Part shown: positions 17,274 through 25,935 of the stretch, in pieces
How positions within the stretch are numbered: the stretch's first letter is position 1
Layout of the letters: the number at the start of each line of letters is the position of its first letter
Assembly (NCBI RefSeq): GCF_009618275.1
Contig: NZ_WIAD01000032.1
Coordinates: forward strand, 1 to 64,000
Length of the DNA: 64,000 nt
Direction of reading: 5' to 3'
DNA from: Roseimaritima sediminicola
GTDB taxonomy: Bacteria; Planctomycetota; Planctomycetia; Pirellulales; Pirellulaceae
The notes under the pieces: generated by a model
The model's input: the letters and a program-made list of their open reading frames with translations, nothing else
The model's database searches: none
Told to the model about the DNA's origin: nothing
Program-made: the position numbers and the translations under genes

Positions 17274-18653
17274 GTGTTGCGTATTTGTCGGTTTGGATTG
17301 ACCTCGTTCTTGCTCTGCCTCGCGGCCGGGGACGTTTCGTCTGCTGCTGTAGCCACCGAGGCCGCACAGCCCAACGTCGTGATCATCTACACCGACGATC
17401 AGGGCAGCTTGGATGCGAACTGCTACGGTTCGACGGACCTGCATACACCGCATCTGGATCGGTTGGCCCAGCAAGGCATTCGCTTTACTCAGATGTATGC
17501 GCCGTCGGCCATCTGTTCGGCGTCCCGAGCCGGCCTGTTGACCGGACGCTTTCCCGCTCGGGCCGGCGTACCCGGCAACGTTTCCAGTGCACGGGGGCAC
17601 GCTGGCATGCCCAGCGAGCAACGAACCATCGCCGAAATGCTGGGCTCCGCCGGCTACGCCACCGGACACGTCGGCAAATGGCATCTGGGCTACACTCCCG
17701 AGACGATGCCGGGCGGCCAAGGCTTCGACCGCTCCTTCGGACACATGGGCGGTTGCATCGACAACTACTCGCATTTCTTCTACTGGAATGGTCCCAACCG
17801 GCACGACCTGTGGCGCGACGGCAAAGAGGTTTTTCGCGACGGTGAATTCTTCTTGGACATGATGGTCAGCGAAGGCCAGCAGTTCATCGAAGATCATCAA
17901 GGACAACCCTTCTTTCTGTACTGGGCCATCAACGCGCCGCACTACCCGATGCAGGGCACGGCCAAGTGGCGGGAACACTACAAGGACTTGGACGCACCGC
18001 GGCGACAGTACGCGGAGTTCGTTTCGACGGTTGACGAGGCGATCGGCCATCTGGTCGACACCCTGGACCGTTTGCAGCTGCGCGAGCGAACCCTGATCAT
18101 CGTCCAGTCGGATCACGGCCATTCGACCGAGGAACGGGCGTTTTGGGGCGGCGGCAATGCCGGTCCCTACCGCGGCGCCAAGGGTTGTCTGTTCGAAGGC
18201 GGCATCCGCGTGCCCTCGATCGTATCGATGCCCGGAACATTGGCCGAGAACGAAGTCCGCGACCAACTGGCCACCGGCTGCGACTGGTACCCGACCATCG
18301 CCCAGCTGTGCGGCGTGGATCTGGCGACAAGTGCGCAGCCGTCGCTGGACGGCAAGAGCCTGGTGCCGGTCCTGAAGCAAGCCGGTGCCCCCAGTCCCCA
18401 CGATCATTTCTACTGGTTGCTGGGCGGTGGAAAATCCGCTCAGTGGGCGGTCCGCAAGGGTCCCTGGAAACTGCTCGGCAACGGCCGCGACCTCAGCGAC
18501 CGTCGCTCGCCCGAGCGGGTCGAGAAGCGGTTCCTGGTCAACTTGCAGGAGGACATCGGCGAAACGACAAATCTGGCCGAAAAACATCCCGGCATCGTCG
18601 CCGAACTCGAAGCCATCCACCAGCGTCACAGCCGGGACCTGCAGGGTAGCTGA
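17274..18653 (+). CDS. Secreted formylglycine sulfatase
   Basis: About 459 residues. GTG 17274 is preferred because GGAG at 17263-17266 is well spaced and gives a clean signal peptide (VLRICRFGLTSFLLCLAAGD...); ATG 17244 or 17196 are alternatives without a good ribosome binding site. Sulfatase features: metal-binding VVIIYTDDQG, the modification motif CSASR (Cys, about residue 81, converted to formylglycine), GKWHLGY, and a C-terminal DHGH-type metal site (IIVQSDHGHSTEE). Cys-type means it needs an FGE-like activating enzyme, not seen here. Likely a hydrolase of sulfated polysaccharide in the periplasm. The stop codon lies inside a dispersed repeat (18645-18672). Confidence 0.93.
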   Translation: MLRICRFGLTSFLLCLAAGDVSSAAVATEAAQPNVVIIYTDDQGSLDANCYGSTDLHTPHLDRLAQQGIRFTQMYAPSAICSASRAGLLTGRFPARAGVPGNVSSARGHAGMPSEQRTIAEMLGSAGYATGHVGKWHLGYTPETMPGGQGFDRSFGHMGGCIDNYSHFFYWNGPNRHDLWRDGKEVFRDGEFFLDMMVSEGQQFIEDHQGQPFFLYWAINAPHYPMQGTAKWREHYKDLDAPRRQYAEFVSTVDEAIGHLVDTLDRLQLRERTLIIVQSDHGHSTEERAFWGGGNAGPYRGAKGCLFEGGIRVPSIVSMPGTLAENEVRDQLATGCDWYPTIAQLCGVDLATSAQPSLDGKSLVPVLKQAGAPSPHDHFYWLLGGGKSAQWAVRKGPWKLLGNGRDLSDRRSPERVEKRFLVNLQEDIGETTNLAEKHPGIVAELEAIHQRHSRDLQGS

Positions 18654-18713
18654 TCTCGCCAGAGATTGGGCCGAAGCGATAAAACGTCCAAAAGTCTGGC
18701 GACTTCAGCTACG
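18645..18713. repeat. Inverted pair of the dispersed GTAGCTGA element between convergent genes
   Basis: GTAGCTGATCTCGCCAGAGA (degenerate) faces an inverted copy GTCCAAAAGTCTGGCGACTT-CAGCTACGG at 18686-18713. The first supplies the sulfatase TGA stop; the second contains the TAG stop of the convergent RNA methyltransferase. Together they can form a long hairpin that could act as a bidirectional terminator. Confidence 0.7.
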
Positions 18714-19584
18714 GGTCCAAAGGAGCTACTGCGCCCCGCCCAGACAGTTCGTACAGCACGACCGCCGCGGCGGCGGCGACGTTCAAACTGTTCGTCGCTT
18801 GAATCGGAATCGTGACCGCGTCGGTTGCCAATGCCTGCACCGGAGTGGGCAAGCCGTGGCCTTCGTTGCCCAGCAGCACCAGGTAGGGCGAGCGGTCGTG
18901 GGCCAAGGCGCCGATACTTTGCGCCTGCGGCGAGAGCGTGGTGGCGATCACGCGGCAACCATGCCGGTCGACCAACTCCGGCAGGGCCGCGGTCCAATCA
19001 TCATAGAACCAGAACCGCTGCTGTAGCGCCGTGCCCATGCTGACTCGCAACACGCGTCGTGACAACGGATCCGCACAGGTTCGGTCCAGCAGGACATCCT
19101 TCACGCCGAAGGCCGTCGCGGTGCGGATGATCGCGCCCACGTTTTCCGGATCGGTGACATTACACAATCCAATCATCGTCTGCTCCGGGCCCGCGGCCGG
19201 AAAGCGATTCTTTCCGCTGGCACCTTTGCGGACTCCGCAGGCCATGATGCCACGGTGAAAGTCGTAGCCGACCAGTTCGCATAGCCGCGTTTTGCTCATC
19301 CGCAGCACCGGCGTTCCGGCAGGAATCGGCTGGCCATCGAGCCAATCCAGGCAATCGACGCAAGTCAGGATCGACGTCACGCGGTAATCGCTGTGCAATA
19401 ATCGCTGGACGACCGTGCGGCCCTCGGCGATGAAACATCCCTCGGGGCTGCCGGCCGCGACGCGGCGGAGATCGCGATAGGCGTCCAGCCGCGAATCGTC
19501 GAGCCGCTCGACCCACTGGACAGGTTCTCTCAAAGTCATCGATTCGTGTGTCGCTTGATCGGCAAAGGCGTGTTCAGTCGGCAA
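18709..19584 (-). CDS. SpoU/TrmH-family RNA 2'-O-methyltransferase
   Basis: 291 residues from ATG 19584, which overlaps the end of the ABC gene by 11 bp; ATG 19539 is an alternative. The N-terminal substrate-binding part (GCFIAEGRTVVQRLL) precedes the SPOUT domain with its three motifs: NVTDPENVGAIIRTA, LVLLGNEGHGL and VTIPIQATNSLNVAAAAAV. These form the knotted SAM site of TrmH-type enzymes that methylate ribose 2'-OH in tRNA or rRNA. The exact RNA target cannot be told. The overlap with the upstream ABC gene suggests shared transcription. Confidence 0.93.
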   Translation of the reverse strand: MPTEHAFADQATHESMTLREPVQWVERLDDSRLDAYRDLRRVAAGSPEGCFIAEGRTVVQRLLHSDYRVTSILTCVDCLDWLDGQPIPAGTPVLRMSKTRLCELVGYDFHRGIMACGVRKGASGKNRFPAAGPEQTMIGLCNVTDPENVGAIIRTATAFGVKDVLLDRTCADPLSRRVLRVSMGTALQQRFWFYDDWTAALPELVDRHGCRVIATTLSPQAQSIGALAHDRSPYLVLLGNEGHGLPTPVQALATDAVTIPIQATNSLNVAAAAAVVLYELSGRGAVAPLDP

Positions 19585-20722
19585 ACAGCGTGCTGCGAAC
19601 TTCTTGATCCAACGAAGCTCGTTCGTTCATGGCTTCCTGGAACGATTTTGCATCCAGCGTGTACAGCACGCAGTCGGTCTTGGCATCGACGTGAGCGTTC
19701 CGAGGTTCGCCGGTCAGGAGTGCTGTTTCGCCAAAAAAGTCGCCCGGGCCGATTTCGGCGACCCATTGCTCGCCCGGTTCGCGACGCACCTCCATCTGTC
19801 CGTCGCGAATCAGATAGAACGTGTCGCCGGGGTCACCTTGACGGATCACGCGGGTGCCTGCGGAATGCTGCTGGACCGACATCCGATCGGCCAACTGCGT
19901 CATGGTTCGAATCGTCACGCCATCAAAGATGCTGCAGCCCGACAACATCTCGCCGATCTTCGACGCTTCGCTGACCCGGGTATCGCGAGCGATCGTGCCG
20001 AAGTCCATTTTCACGATGCGGTCGGCCACGTCCAGGATACGGTTGTCGTGCGTGACGATCACAATGGCGGTGCCCCGCTGGCGTGCTTGTTCCTGAAACA
20101 AGGTCACCACCTTGCGGCCGGAGGCTTCGTCCAAGGCGGCTGTAGGCTCGTCGGCCAGCAGGATGTCGGGTTGGTGCACCAGACCTCGAGCGACCGCGAC
20201 CCGCTGCTTCTGACCGCCGGATAATCCGCGAGGCTTGTAATGCACGCGGTCGCCCAGCCCGACGGCTTCCAGCATCTGCTGGCAGCGACGGTTTTCTTCC
20301 GCCCGCGATGACCGCTGTGGCTGCAACTCCAGCGCCATCCGCACATTCTGCAGGGCCGTTAAAGACGAAAACAGATTGTGGGCTTGGAACACGAATCCCA
20401 ACCGTCGCCGCAAACGGTTGATCTCTGGCGGTGAAGCGGTGTGCAGCGGATGGCCCAGCACGAACAGTTCGCCTTCCTGCACGCGGCGAAGGGTCCCGAT
20501 CAGCGTCAGCAAGGTGGTTTTCCCGGAACCGCTCTGTCCGGTCATGATCACAATTTCCCCTGGCCGTACGATCAGATTATTATCGTACAGGACCTGCTTG
20601 CGCGCATCGCCCTGGCCGTAGAAGTGTTGCACGCCGCAGACTTCGATCGCGGCGGACCGGCCAGACTGCGAATCGAATTGCGTCGCGGGCACGCTTTCTG
20701 TCGAACTGGCGGCAGCAGGCAT
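19574..20722 (-). CDS. DevA-like ABC ATPase with C-terminal cyclic-nucleotide-binding domain
   Basis: 382 residues from ATG 20722 (MPAAASSTE). Residues ~24-250 form an ABC ATPase of the DevA/LolD type: Walker A GQSGSGKT (61-68), signature LSGGQKQR, Walker B ILLADEPTAAL, switch IVTHD. Residues ~265-380 are a cNMP/CRP-type effector domain (IFDGVTIRTMTQLADR, IRQGDPGDTFYLIRDGQMEV, IGPGDFFGETALLTGEPRNA). The phosphate-binding cassette normally reads FGE-x-A-L/(RxA): FGETALLTGEPRNA keeps the Glu but has Asn rather than Arg before the Ala, so true cNMP binding is uncertain. The divergent MFP and two permease genes supply the rest of the exporter. Cytoplasmic. Confidence 0.92.
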   Translation of the reverse strand: MPAAASSTESVPATQFDSQSGRSAAIEVCGVQHFYGQGDARKQVLYDNNLIVRPGEIVIMTGQSGSGKTTLLTLIGTLRRVQEGELFVLGHPLHTASPPEINRLRRRLGFVFQAHNLFSSLTALQNVRMALELQPQRSSRAEENRRCQQMLEAVGLGDRVHYKPRGLSGGQKQRVAVARGLVHQPDILLADEPTAALDEASGRKVVTLFQEQARQRGTAIVIVTHDNRILDVADRIVKMDFGTIARDTRVSEASKIGEMLSGCSIFDGVTIRTMTQLADRMSVQQHSAGTRVIRQGDPGDTFYLIRDGQMEVRREPGEQWVAEIGPGDFFGETALLTGEPRNAHVDAKTDCVLYTLDAKSFQEAMNERASLDQEVRSTLFAD

Positions 20723-20829
20723 TGGACGATGACCTACCCTTTGGCGGGAGACGGTTTTCTTTCGATTGACTTCGACTTTCCATTCACTGTTCTGACGATC
20801 GACCAGCGATTCCTCACACAGCAAGTCTA
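20723..20829. promoter_or_regulatory. Divergent promoter region of the exporter genes
   Basis: 107 bp separate the ATPase gene (minus) from the adaptor gene (plus). Both must be transcribed from here or from within the neighbours. No clear -35/-10 pair was chosen. Confidence 0.3.
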
Positions 20830-22041
20830 ATGCCTGCAAACCGACAATCGATGATCCGCCTGAGAAATCTTGCAGGGCTTGTCCTGACCGGACCGGTGGT
20901 CGCACTTACAACGATCGGATGCGATTCAACGCCTGCTCCGCCACCGCCGGCCGATGCGCCCACCCGGGTGCCGGCGCTGGCCGCCCTGGGCACCGAGATC
21001 GATCAGGCCGTGTTGGCACAGGGCCAACTAAAACCCGCCGGCGGTGTACTGGCGATTCCCGGCCCACCCGGCGACCGTCTGGAATCCTTGGAGGTCCAAC
21101 AAGGCGACCAGGTCCAAGCCGGTCAGGTGCTGGGCCGGTTGGCCAGCCAGGCCGCCCGCGAAGGCGAACTGGCCGTGGCCCGGGCGAAACGCCAAGAAGC
21201 CGAAACCACGGCCGAGGCGGAACAGCGGGTGGCCATGGCCAAATTGGACGTCGCCAAGATCGAACTGGAAAAAGCTCGGTTGAAACTCCAACAGGCCAAA
21301 GATGAACTGCGCATCGCCGAAGAGAACGGTGGCCGGCTGGGCCTACTGCAGCAAGAGCTGCAGCTGGCCGAAAACAAACTACAACAGATGCGTTCTGCCG
21401 CCGAGGACCCGACCGGGGGCCGCCTGATCACCAGCTCCAATCTGGAACAACAACAGTTGGCGGTCGATCAGGCCCGTGCGGACCTGGCCGCGGCGCGAGC
21501 CGAGGCACGCTCGGCGATCGACGCCGGCGAGCTGGCTGTGCGAGCGGCCGAGCAGGAACTGCGGGCCGCCGAAGTCGCCATCGAGTCGGGCAAAGCGGCA
21601 CTTCCCCTCGCTTCGCTGGACGAACAACTCAAGCTTCTGGAACTGCAGCTCGCCAGCAGCCGCTTGGTCAGCCCCAGCGACGGGACGGTCGTGGCCGTGC
21701 ACCAATCTCCCGGCCAACCGACGACCGGCCAGCCGATCCTGCAGATCGCCGATCTATCGGAGATGATCTGCGAGGCCGAAGTCAATGTGTCGCAGCTGGC
21801 CAAGATCCGCACCGGCGCTCGCGCCACGATCACCAGCCCCGCGTTCGAAGGTGCCCTGGAGGGGACCGTCCAGTCGATCAGTCGCCTGATCGGATCGCCC
21901 CAATTGCCCAACGCCAACCCCATGGCTCGCGTCGACTATCGCAGCGGAAGGGTAACCATTCAAATCAAACCCGAGGATGTCGCCCGGGCCGCCCAGCTGA
22001 TTCACTTGCAGGTCGACGTTGCGATCGCTCGCGAAGATTAG
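20830..22041 (+). CDS. DevB/HlyD-type membrane fusion protein, lipoprotein
   Basis: 403 residues (ATG 20851 is an alternative start without the first seven residues). A lipobox-like LTTIGC follows a hydrophobic signal, so the mature protein is probably lipid-anchored. Then a biotinyl-lipoyl-like half (PGPPGDRLESLEVQQGDQVQ), a long Glu/Ala/Lys-rich coiled coil (about 100-260) and the second lipoyl/beta half (RLVSPSDGTVVAVHQSPGQ, VNVSQLAKIRTGARATI). This is the periplasmic adaptor that links an inner-membrane DevAC exporter to an outer-membrane channel. Permease gene follows after 3 bp. Confidence 0.92.
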   Translation: MPANRQSMIRLRNLAGLVLTGPVVALTTIGCDSTPAPPPPADAPTRVPALAALGTEIDQAVLAQGQLKPAGGVLAIPGPPGDRLESLEVQQGDQVQAGQVLGRLASQAAREGELAVARAKRQEAETTAEAEQRVAMAKLDVAKIELEKARLKLQQAKDELRIAEENGGRLGLLQQELQLAENKLQQMRSAAEDPTGGRLITSSNLEQQQLAVDQARADLAAARAEARSAIDAGELAVRAAEQELRAAEVAIESGKAALPLASLDEQLKLLELQLASSRLVSPSDGTVVAVHQSPGQPTTGQPILQIADLSEMICEAEVNVSQLAKIRTGARATITSPAFEGALEGTVQSISRLIGSPQLPNANPMARVDYRSGRVTIQIKPEDVARAAQLIHLQVDVAIARED

Positions 22042-22044
22042 GCC

Positions 22045-23220
22045 ATGAACCGTACGCCTCTGGCATGGAAGAACCTGACCCACCAGCCCGCGCGGACGAT
22101 CGTCTCGATCGGCGGCATCGCGTTCGCCGTCCTTTTGATGTTCATGCAACTGGGTTTTTTGGGCGCCGTCGGCGATACCGCCAACAACGTCTACCAGCGG
22201 CTGGACAGCGATCTGGTGCTGCGGTCTCCCGAATACCTGCACGTGTACGACCCGCGTTCGATTCCCCGCGACGTGCTCCGGCAGGTTGCCGTCCTGGATG
22301 AGGTGGCCTCGGTCAAACCGCTGGACCTGGGCATGTCCTCGTGGCAGAACCCGCACAATCATGAGTTTCGCGTGGTCGCGGTGATCGGCGTGGACATCCA
22401 CAACAACCCGTTGCGTTTGCCTGAGGTCGAATCCCAGCTGCCGCTGTTGATGCACCCCGATCACGTCTTGATCGATCGCACCAGCAGCGCGGATCTCGGC
22501 CCGGTCGACGGCCGCCGCTTCGGCGCTGCCGATGTGGGCCGCACCACCACCGCCCTCGGCCAGACGGTTCGCATCGTCGGCACCTTTGCCATGGGCACCG
22601 GGCTGGCGGCCAACGGCCAGATTCTGACCAGCCGTGACGGGTTCCTGGAAATCTCGCCGACGGCCGAACCGGATCGCGTCTCGATGCTGTTGGTGCGAAC
22701 GCCGCAAGGTGTGACCGCACAGCGAGCGAGACGCAGCATCCAAACGGCGCTGGCCGCGCGCGGCGACGAAGCGGCCTCGATCGACGTTTTGACCGTACAG
22801 GAAGCCATGCAAGCCGAACGTCGGCGCTGGTATCAAGAAACGCCGATCGGAATTATCTTCGCGATGGGAGTCGCCCTGGCGGTGATCGTCGGTGGTGTGA
22901 TCTGTTACATGGTCTTGGCCGCCGACGTGTTGGCTCATCTGCCCGAGTACGCCACGTTGAAAGCGATCGGCTATTCCAATGGATTTCTGGGCCGCGTCCT
23001 CTTGGTCCAGGCCGGCCTGTTGGCCCTCTTTGCTCTGCCGCCGGCCTTGTTGGCGGCACTGGCCCTGTACGAAGTGACGTCGTACTTTGCCGGCGTGCCG
23101 ATTCGCATGACCGGACTGCGGATCGCCCTGATCGCCTGCCTGAGCATCCTGATGTGCAGCGCGGCCGGAATCATCGCGCTGCGAAAACTATCCAAAGCCG
23201 AACCGGCAAACCTGTTCTAA
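22045..23220 (+). CDS. DevC-like ABC transporter permease (first copy)
   Basis: 391 residues. FtsX/MacB-type topology: one N-terminal transmembrane segment (TIVSIGGIAFAVLLMFMQLGF), a large periplasmic domain, then three C-terminal segments (IIFAMGVALAVIVGGVICY ..., GFLGRVLLVQAGLLALFALP ..., IALIACLSILMCSAAGIIAL). The opening RTPLAWKNLTHQPARTIVSI and terminal LRKLSKAEPANLF are typical DevC. It works with the adaptor and the ABC ATPase; a second paralogous permease follows, so the pair could be a heterodimer. Confidence 0.92.
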   Translation: MNRTPLAWKNLTHQPARTIVSIGGIAFAVLLMFMQLGFLGAVGDTANNVYQRLDSDLVLRSPEYLHVYDPRSIPRDVLRQVAVLDEVASVKPLDLGMSSWQNPHNHEFRVVAVIGVDIHNNPLRLPEVESQLPLLMHPDHVLIDRTSSADLGPVDGRRFGAADVGRTTTALGQTVRIVGTFAMGTGLAANGQILTSRDGFLEISPTAEPDRVSMLLVRTPQGVTAQRARRSIQTALAARGDEAASIDVLTVQEAMQAERRRWYQETPIGIIFAMGVALAVIVGGVICYMVLAADVLAHLPEYATLKAIGYSNGFLGRVLLVQAGLLALFALPPALLAALALYEVTSYFAGVPIRMTGLRIALIACLSILMCSAAGIIALRKLSKAEPANLF

Positions 23221-23257
23221 AAAGATCGCCTGATCCCGCTATCGTCGCCCTTCGTCC

Positions 23258-24436
23258 TTGATCGATTCCCCTATGCGAACTCCCCTGGCCTGGAAGAATT
23301 TGACCGCCGACTGGCGGCGTCTGTCGCTGGGCGTCGCGGGCGTGGGGTTTGCCGTGGTCTTGATGTTCATGCAGAACGGGTTTCGCAACGCCCTGCTGGA
23401 CAGCCCCGTACAAATGGTGCGGATGTTGGATGCCGACTTGGTCGCGATCAGTCCCGCTCGGTACTCCCTGCCTAGCGAACATCGTTTTCCCTTGAACCTG
23501 CTGCAGCGGGCGGCGACCGATCCGGACGTCACCGACGTCATTCCGCTGTACATCGAACGCCAGCGAGCCCAGCTCCGCGTGCAGGAAAACGCCCGCCGTC
23601 CGATCCGCGTCCTGGGCGTATCGCTCGAGTCCACCGTGTTCACCGATCCCGAGATCGAGGCCGCCCTGCCCGCCTTGCGCCGGCCTCGGACAGCGCTTTT
23701 GGACCGCAGTACGCGGCGTGAGTACGCACTGGCGACCAGGGACTGGGAGCGTTTATCCAACCAGGCTATTGAGCTGTCCAATCGCGACCTGGATATCGTC
23801 GGCACGGTCCGAATCGGAACCGACTTTGCCAACGAAGGCACGTTGATCATGAGCGAAGACAATTTCGCCGATTACTTTCCCTTTCGTGGCGACGGTGCTC
23901 CGCTGCAAACGGTTGATCTCGGCTTGATCCGGCTGCGTCCGGGCGCGGACCCAAGAACCGTCGCCAGCCGGCTGCGAGAACAGGGCGCCGGCGAGTGGGA
24001 AGTGATGCCGCGCGGCGCATTGATTCAGCGGGAGATCAATTTCTGGAGCAACCAAACCCCGATCGGCATGATCTTCTTGGTCGGTTCGTTGATGGGCTTC
24101 GCCGTCGGCGTCATCATCTGTTACCAGATCCTGTTCACCAGCATTCACGACGCAATGCCCGAGTTCGCAACGCTGAAGGCGATGGGCTATTCGAACCGCT
24201 TCTTTTTGACGTTGGTCATCCGCCAATCGCTCTACCTGTCGCTGATCGGATTCGTGCCCGCCCTGCTGGCCAGTTGGGGGCTGTTTCAGTTGCTCGAGGC
24301 CGTCGTGGGGCTGCCGATGATTTTAGATCCGCTGCGGATCGGCATCGTTTTGTTGTGGACGGTCGCCATGTGTCTGATCAGCGGACTGCTAGCCCTAAGA
24401 AAGCTGCTGCACGCCGACCCCGCAAGCCTCTTCTAA
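23258..24436 (+). CDS. DevC-like ABC transporter permease (second copy)
   Basis: 392 residues, same layout as the preceding gene: RTPLAWKNLTADWRRLSLGV start, periplasmic domain, three C-terminal membrane segments and the ending LRKLLHADPASLF. ATG 23273 (MRTPLAWK) is an alternative start that aligns with the first copy. The two are diverged paralogues, suggesting an old tandem duplication retained as a heterodimeric permease. Cargo unknown; DevABC systems export glycolipids or related envelope material. Confidence 0.92.
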   Translation: MIDSPMRTPLAWKNLTADWRRLSLGVAGVGFAVVLMFMQNGFRNALLDSPVQMVRMLDADLVAISPARYSLPSEHRFPLNLLQRAATDPDVTDVIPLYIERQRAQLRVQENARRPIRVLGVSLESTVFTDPEIEAALPALRRPRTALLDRSTRREYALATRDWERLSNQAIELSNRDLDIVGTVRIGTDFANEGTLIMSEDNFADYFPFRGDGAPLQTVDLGLIRLRPGADPRTVASRLREQGAGEWEVMPRGALIQREINFWSNQTPIGMIFLVGSLMGFAVGVIICYQILFTSIHDAMPEFATLKAMGYSNRFFLTLVIRQSLYLSLIGFVPALLASWGLFQLLEAVVGLPMILDPLRIGIVLLWTVAMCLISGLLALRKLLHADPASLF

Positions 24437-24450
24437 AACGCGGCACTGAT

Positions 24451-24580
24451 GAGTGTCGCCTTTCGCTCCGCCGAAAGTTCCCCACCCCCGTAGCTGAACT
24501 CGCCAGTGTTTAGAGGAGTGTCGCCTTTCGCTCCGCCGAAAGTTCCCCACCCCCGTAGCTGAACTCGCCAGAGTTTGGAC
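24451..24580. repeat. Tandem duplication of a composite repeat (2 x 65 bp)
   Basis: Two nearly identical 65-bp units (24451-24515, 24516-24580), each made of the GTCGCCTTTCGCTCCGCCG-AAAGT element followed by CGTAGCTGAACTCGCC-AGAGTTT. It shows that the two dispersed repeat families can travel as one unit. Confidence 0.85.
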
Positions 24581-24598
24581 CGGTTATTACCTCTTCCG

Positions 24599-24696
24599 AT
24601 CAACCATCAACCATCAACCATCAACCATCAACCATCAACCATCAACCATCAACCATCAACCATCAACCATCAACCATCAACCATCAACCATCAACC
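24599..24696. repeat. Perfect 14-copy heptanucleotide array (ATCAACC)
   Basis: Ninety-eight bases are exactly 14 copies of ATCAACC with no mismatch. It lies between the second permease gene and the Gfo/Idh/MocA gene. Such a perfect array is expected to vary in copy number by slippage. There are no spacers, so it is not CRISPR. Confidence 0.97.
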
Positions 24697-24703
24697 CTGC
24701 CCC

Positions 24704-24730
24704 GTCCAAAGTCTGGCGACTTCAGCCGCG
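24704..24730 (-). repeat. Dispersed GTAGCTGA-type element (inverted copy)
   Basis: GTCCAAAGTCTGGCGACTTC-AGCCGCG, next to the heptamer array and inverted relative to the copies at 24489 and 24555. Confidence 0.7.
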
Positions 24731-24851
24731 GGCGGCTAGCGTCTGGACTCCAGCACGGACTGCAACTCCCCGGCACCTCCGAGGCCTAGTATGATGGGAC
24801 GAAACCTGGCCGCGCGGCGGGTCGCCCCTTGAACGAGCAACCGGAGTAAAG

Positions 24852-25934
24852 GTGTCAGTAATGAGTGTGAATCGGCGAAGGTTTATCGCAGCCAGTGCGG
24901 CTGGTTTGATGATCAGCTCCGGCGGCGTAGAGGCTGCCGACGCTGAACCCAAAAGAATCCGCATCGGACAGATTGGTGTGGGGCACGCGCACGCGAGCAA
25001 ACTGGCCGTCTATCGCGATTCGCCCGACTACGAAGTGGTCGGCATCGTCGAACCGGACGATGCGCTGTGGCAGCGTGCAAAGTCCCAGCCGGCTTATCGA
25101 GGCCTGCCGCGAATGACCCGCCAACAGCTGCTTGACACCGCGGGTGTGCAAGCGGTGCTGGTTGAAACCCGGGTTCGCGACTTGCTCGACAACGCCGAAG
25201 CCTGCATCGCCGCCGGCAAACATATTCACTTGGATAAACCCGCCGGGGAGTCCCTTCCGCAGTTCGAACGCATTCTCGCCGCGGCCGAGCGGCAGGGGCT
25301 GCTGGTGCAGCTGGGATACATGTACCGGTACAACCCCGCGATACTGTTGCTGCATGATTTTCTACAGCGCGGTTGGCTGGGCGAGGTCTTCGAAATCCAC
25401 ACGGTGATGAGCAAAGTGATCCCGGCCGCATCACGGCGATCGCTGGCCGAGTACCGCGGCGGGACGATGTTCGAACTGGGCTGCCACATCCTCGATCTGG
25501 TCGTCGGGGTGCTGGGCGAGCCGGCGAATGTCACACCGTTTATCCAGCACGCTTCCAGCGAGCACGACGACAGTTTGAAAGACAACATGCTGGCGGTTTT
25601 GCAGTATCCGCAAGCCCTGGCGACCGTCAAATCCAGCGCCCAAGAAGTCGCGGGATTTGGAAGGCGACATTTTGTCGTCTGTGGCAGCGAAGGCACGTTC
25701 CACATCCAACCGCTCGATAACCCGTCCGCCCGGGTCGCGCTTTCGAAGCCACGTGGCCCCTACAAGGCCGGTTACCAGGACGTAACATTCCCCAAGTTCA
25801 CCCGTTACGTTGCCGATGCGGCCGATATGGCCCAGATCATCCGCGGTGAGAAAGCGTCGGATTTCTCCTACGCCCACGACCTGGCCGTGCAGCGGACCTT
25901 GCTGAAAGCATCGGGGCTGCCGCTCGGCGAGTAG
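24852..25934 (+). CDS. Tat-exported Gfo/Idh/MocA-family oxidoreductase
   Basis: 360 residues from GTG 24852 (GGAG at 24843); ATG 24861 is nearly as good. The N-terminus carries a twin-arginine signal (NRRRFIAASAAGLMISSGG), then a Rossmann nucleotide-binding domain starting IRIGQIGVGHAHASKLAVY and the family EKP-like motif as HLDKPAGESLPQFE. The C-terminal half is the usual beta-sheet domain (GGTMFELGCHILDLVVGVLG). Such proteins are NAD(P)-dependent sugar dehydrogenases/oxidoreductases, abundant and often exported in planctomycetes. The TAG stop opens the 33-bp tandem repeat array. Confidence 0.92.
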   Translation: MSVMSVNRRRFIAASAAGLMISSGGVEAADAEPKRIRIGQIGVGHAHASKLAVYRDSPDYEVVGIVEPDDALWQRAKSQPAYRGLPRMTRQQLLDTAGVQAVLVETRVRDLLDNAEACIAAGKHIHLDKPAGESLPQFERILAAAERQGLLVQLGYMYRYNPAILLLHDFLQRGWLGEVFEIHTVMSKVIPAASRRSLAEYRGGTMFELGCHILDLVVGVLGEPANVTPFIQHASSEHDDSLKDNMLAVLQYPQALATVKSSAQEVAGFGRRHFVVCGSEGTFHIQPLDNPSARVALSKPRGPYKAGYQDVTFPKFTRYVADAADMAQIIRGEKASDFSYAHDLAVQRTLLKASGLPLGE

Positions 25935-25935
25935 C

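Noticed and set aside
21754-22938. 394-codon minus-strand frame opposite the adaptor and first permease
   Set aside because: Spans two real genes on the other strand; His/Asp/Gln-rich composition is typical of a shadow.
24599-24696. Heptamer array as a possible CRISPR
   Set aside because: Units are 7 bp with no spacers.
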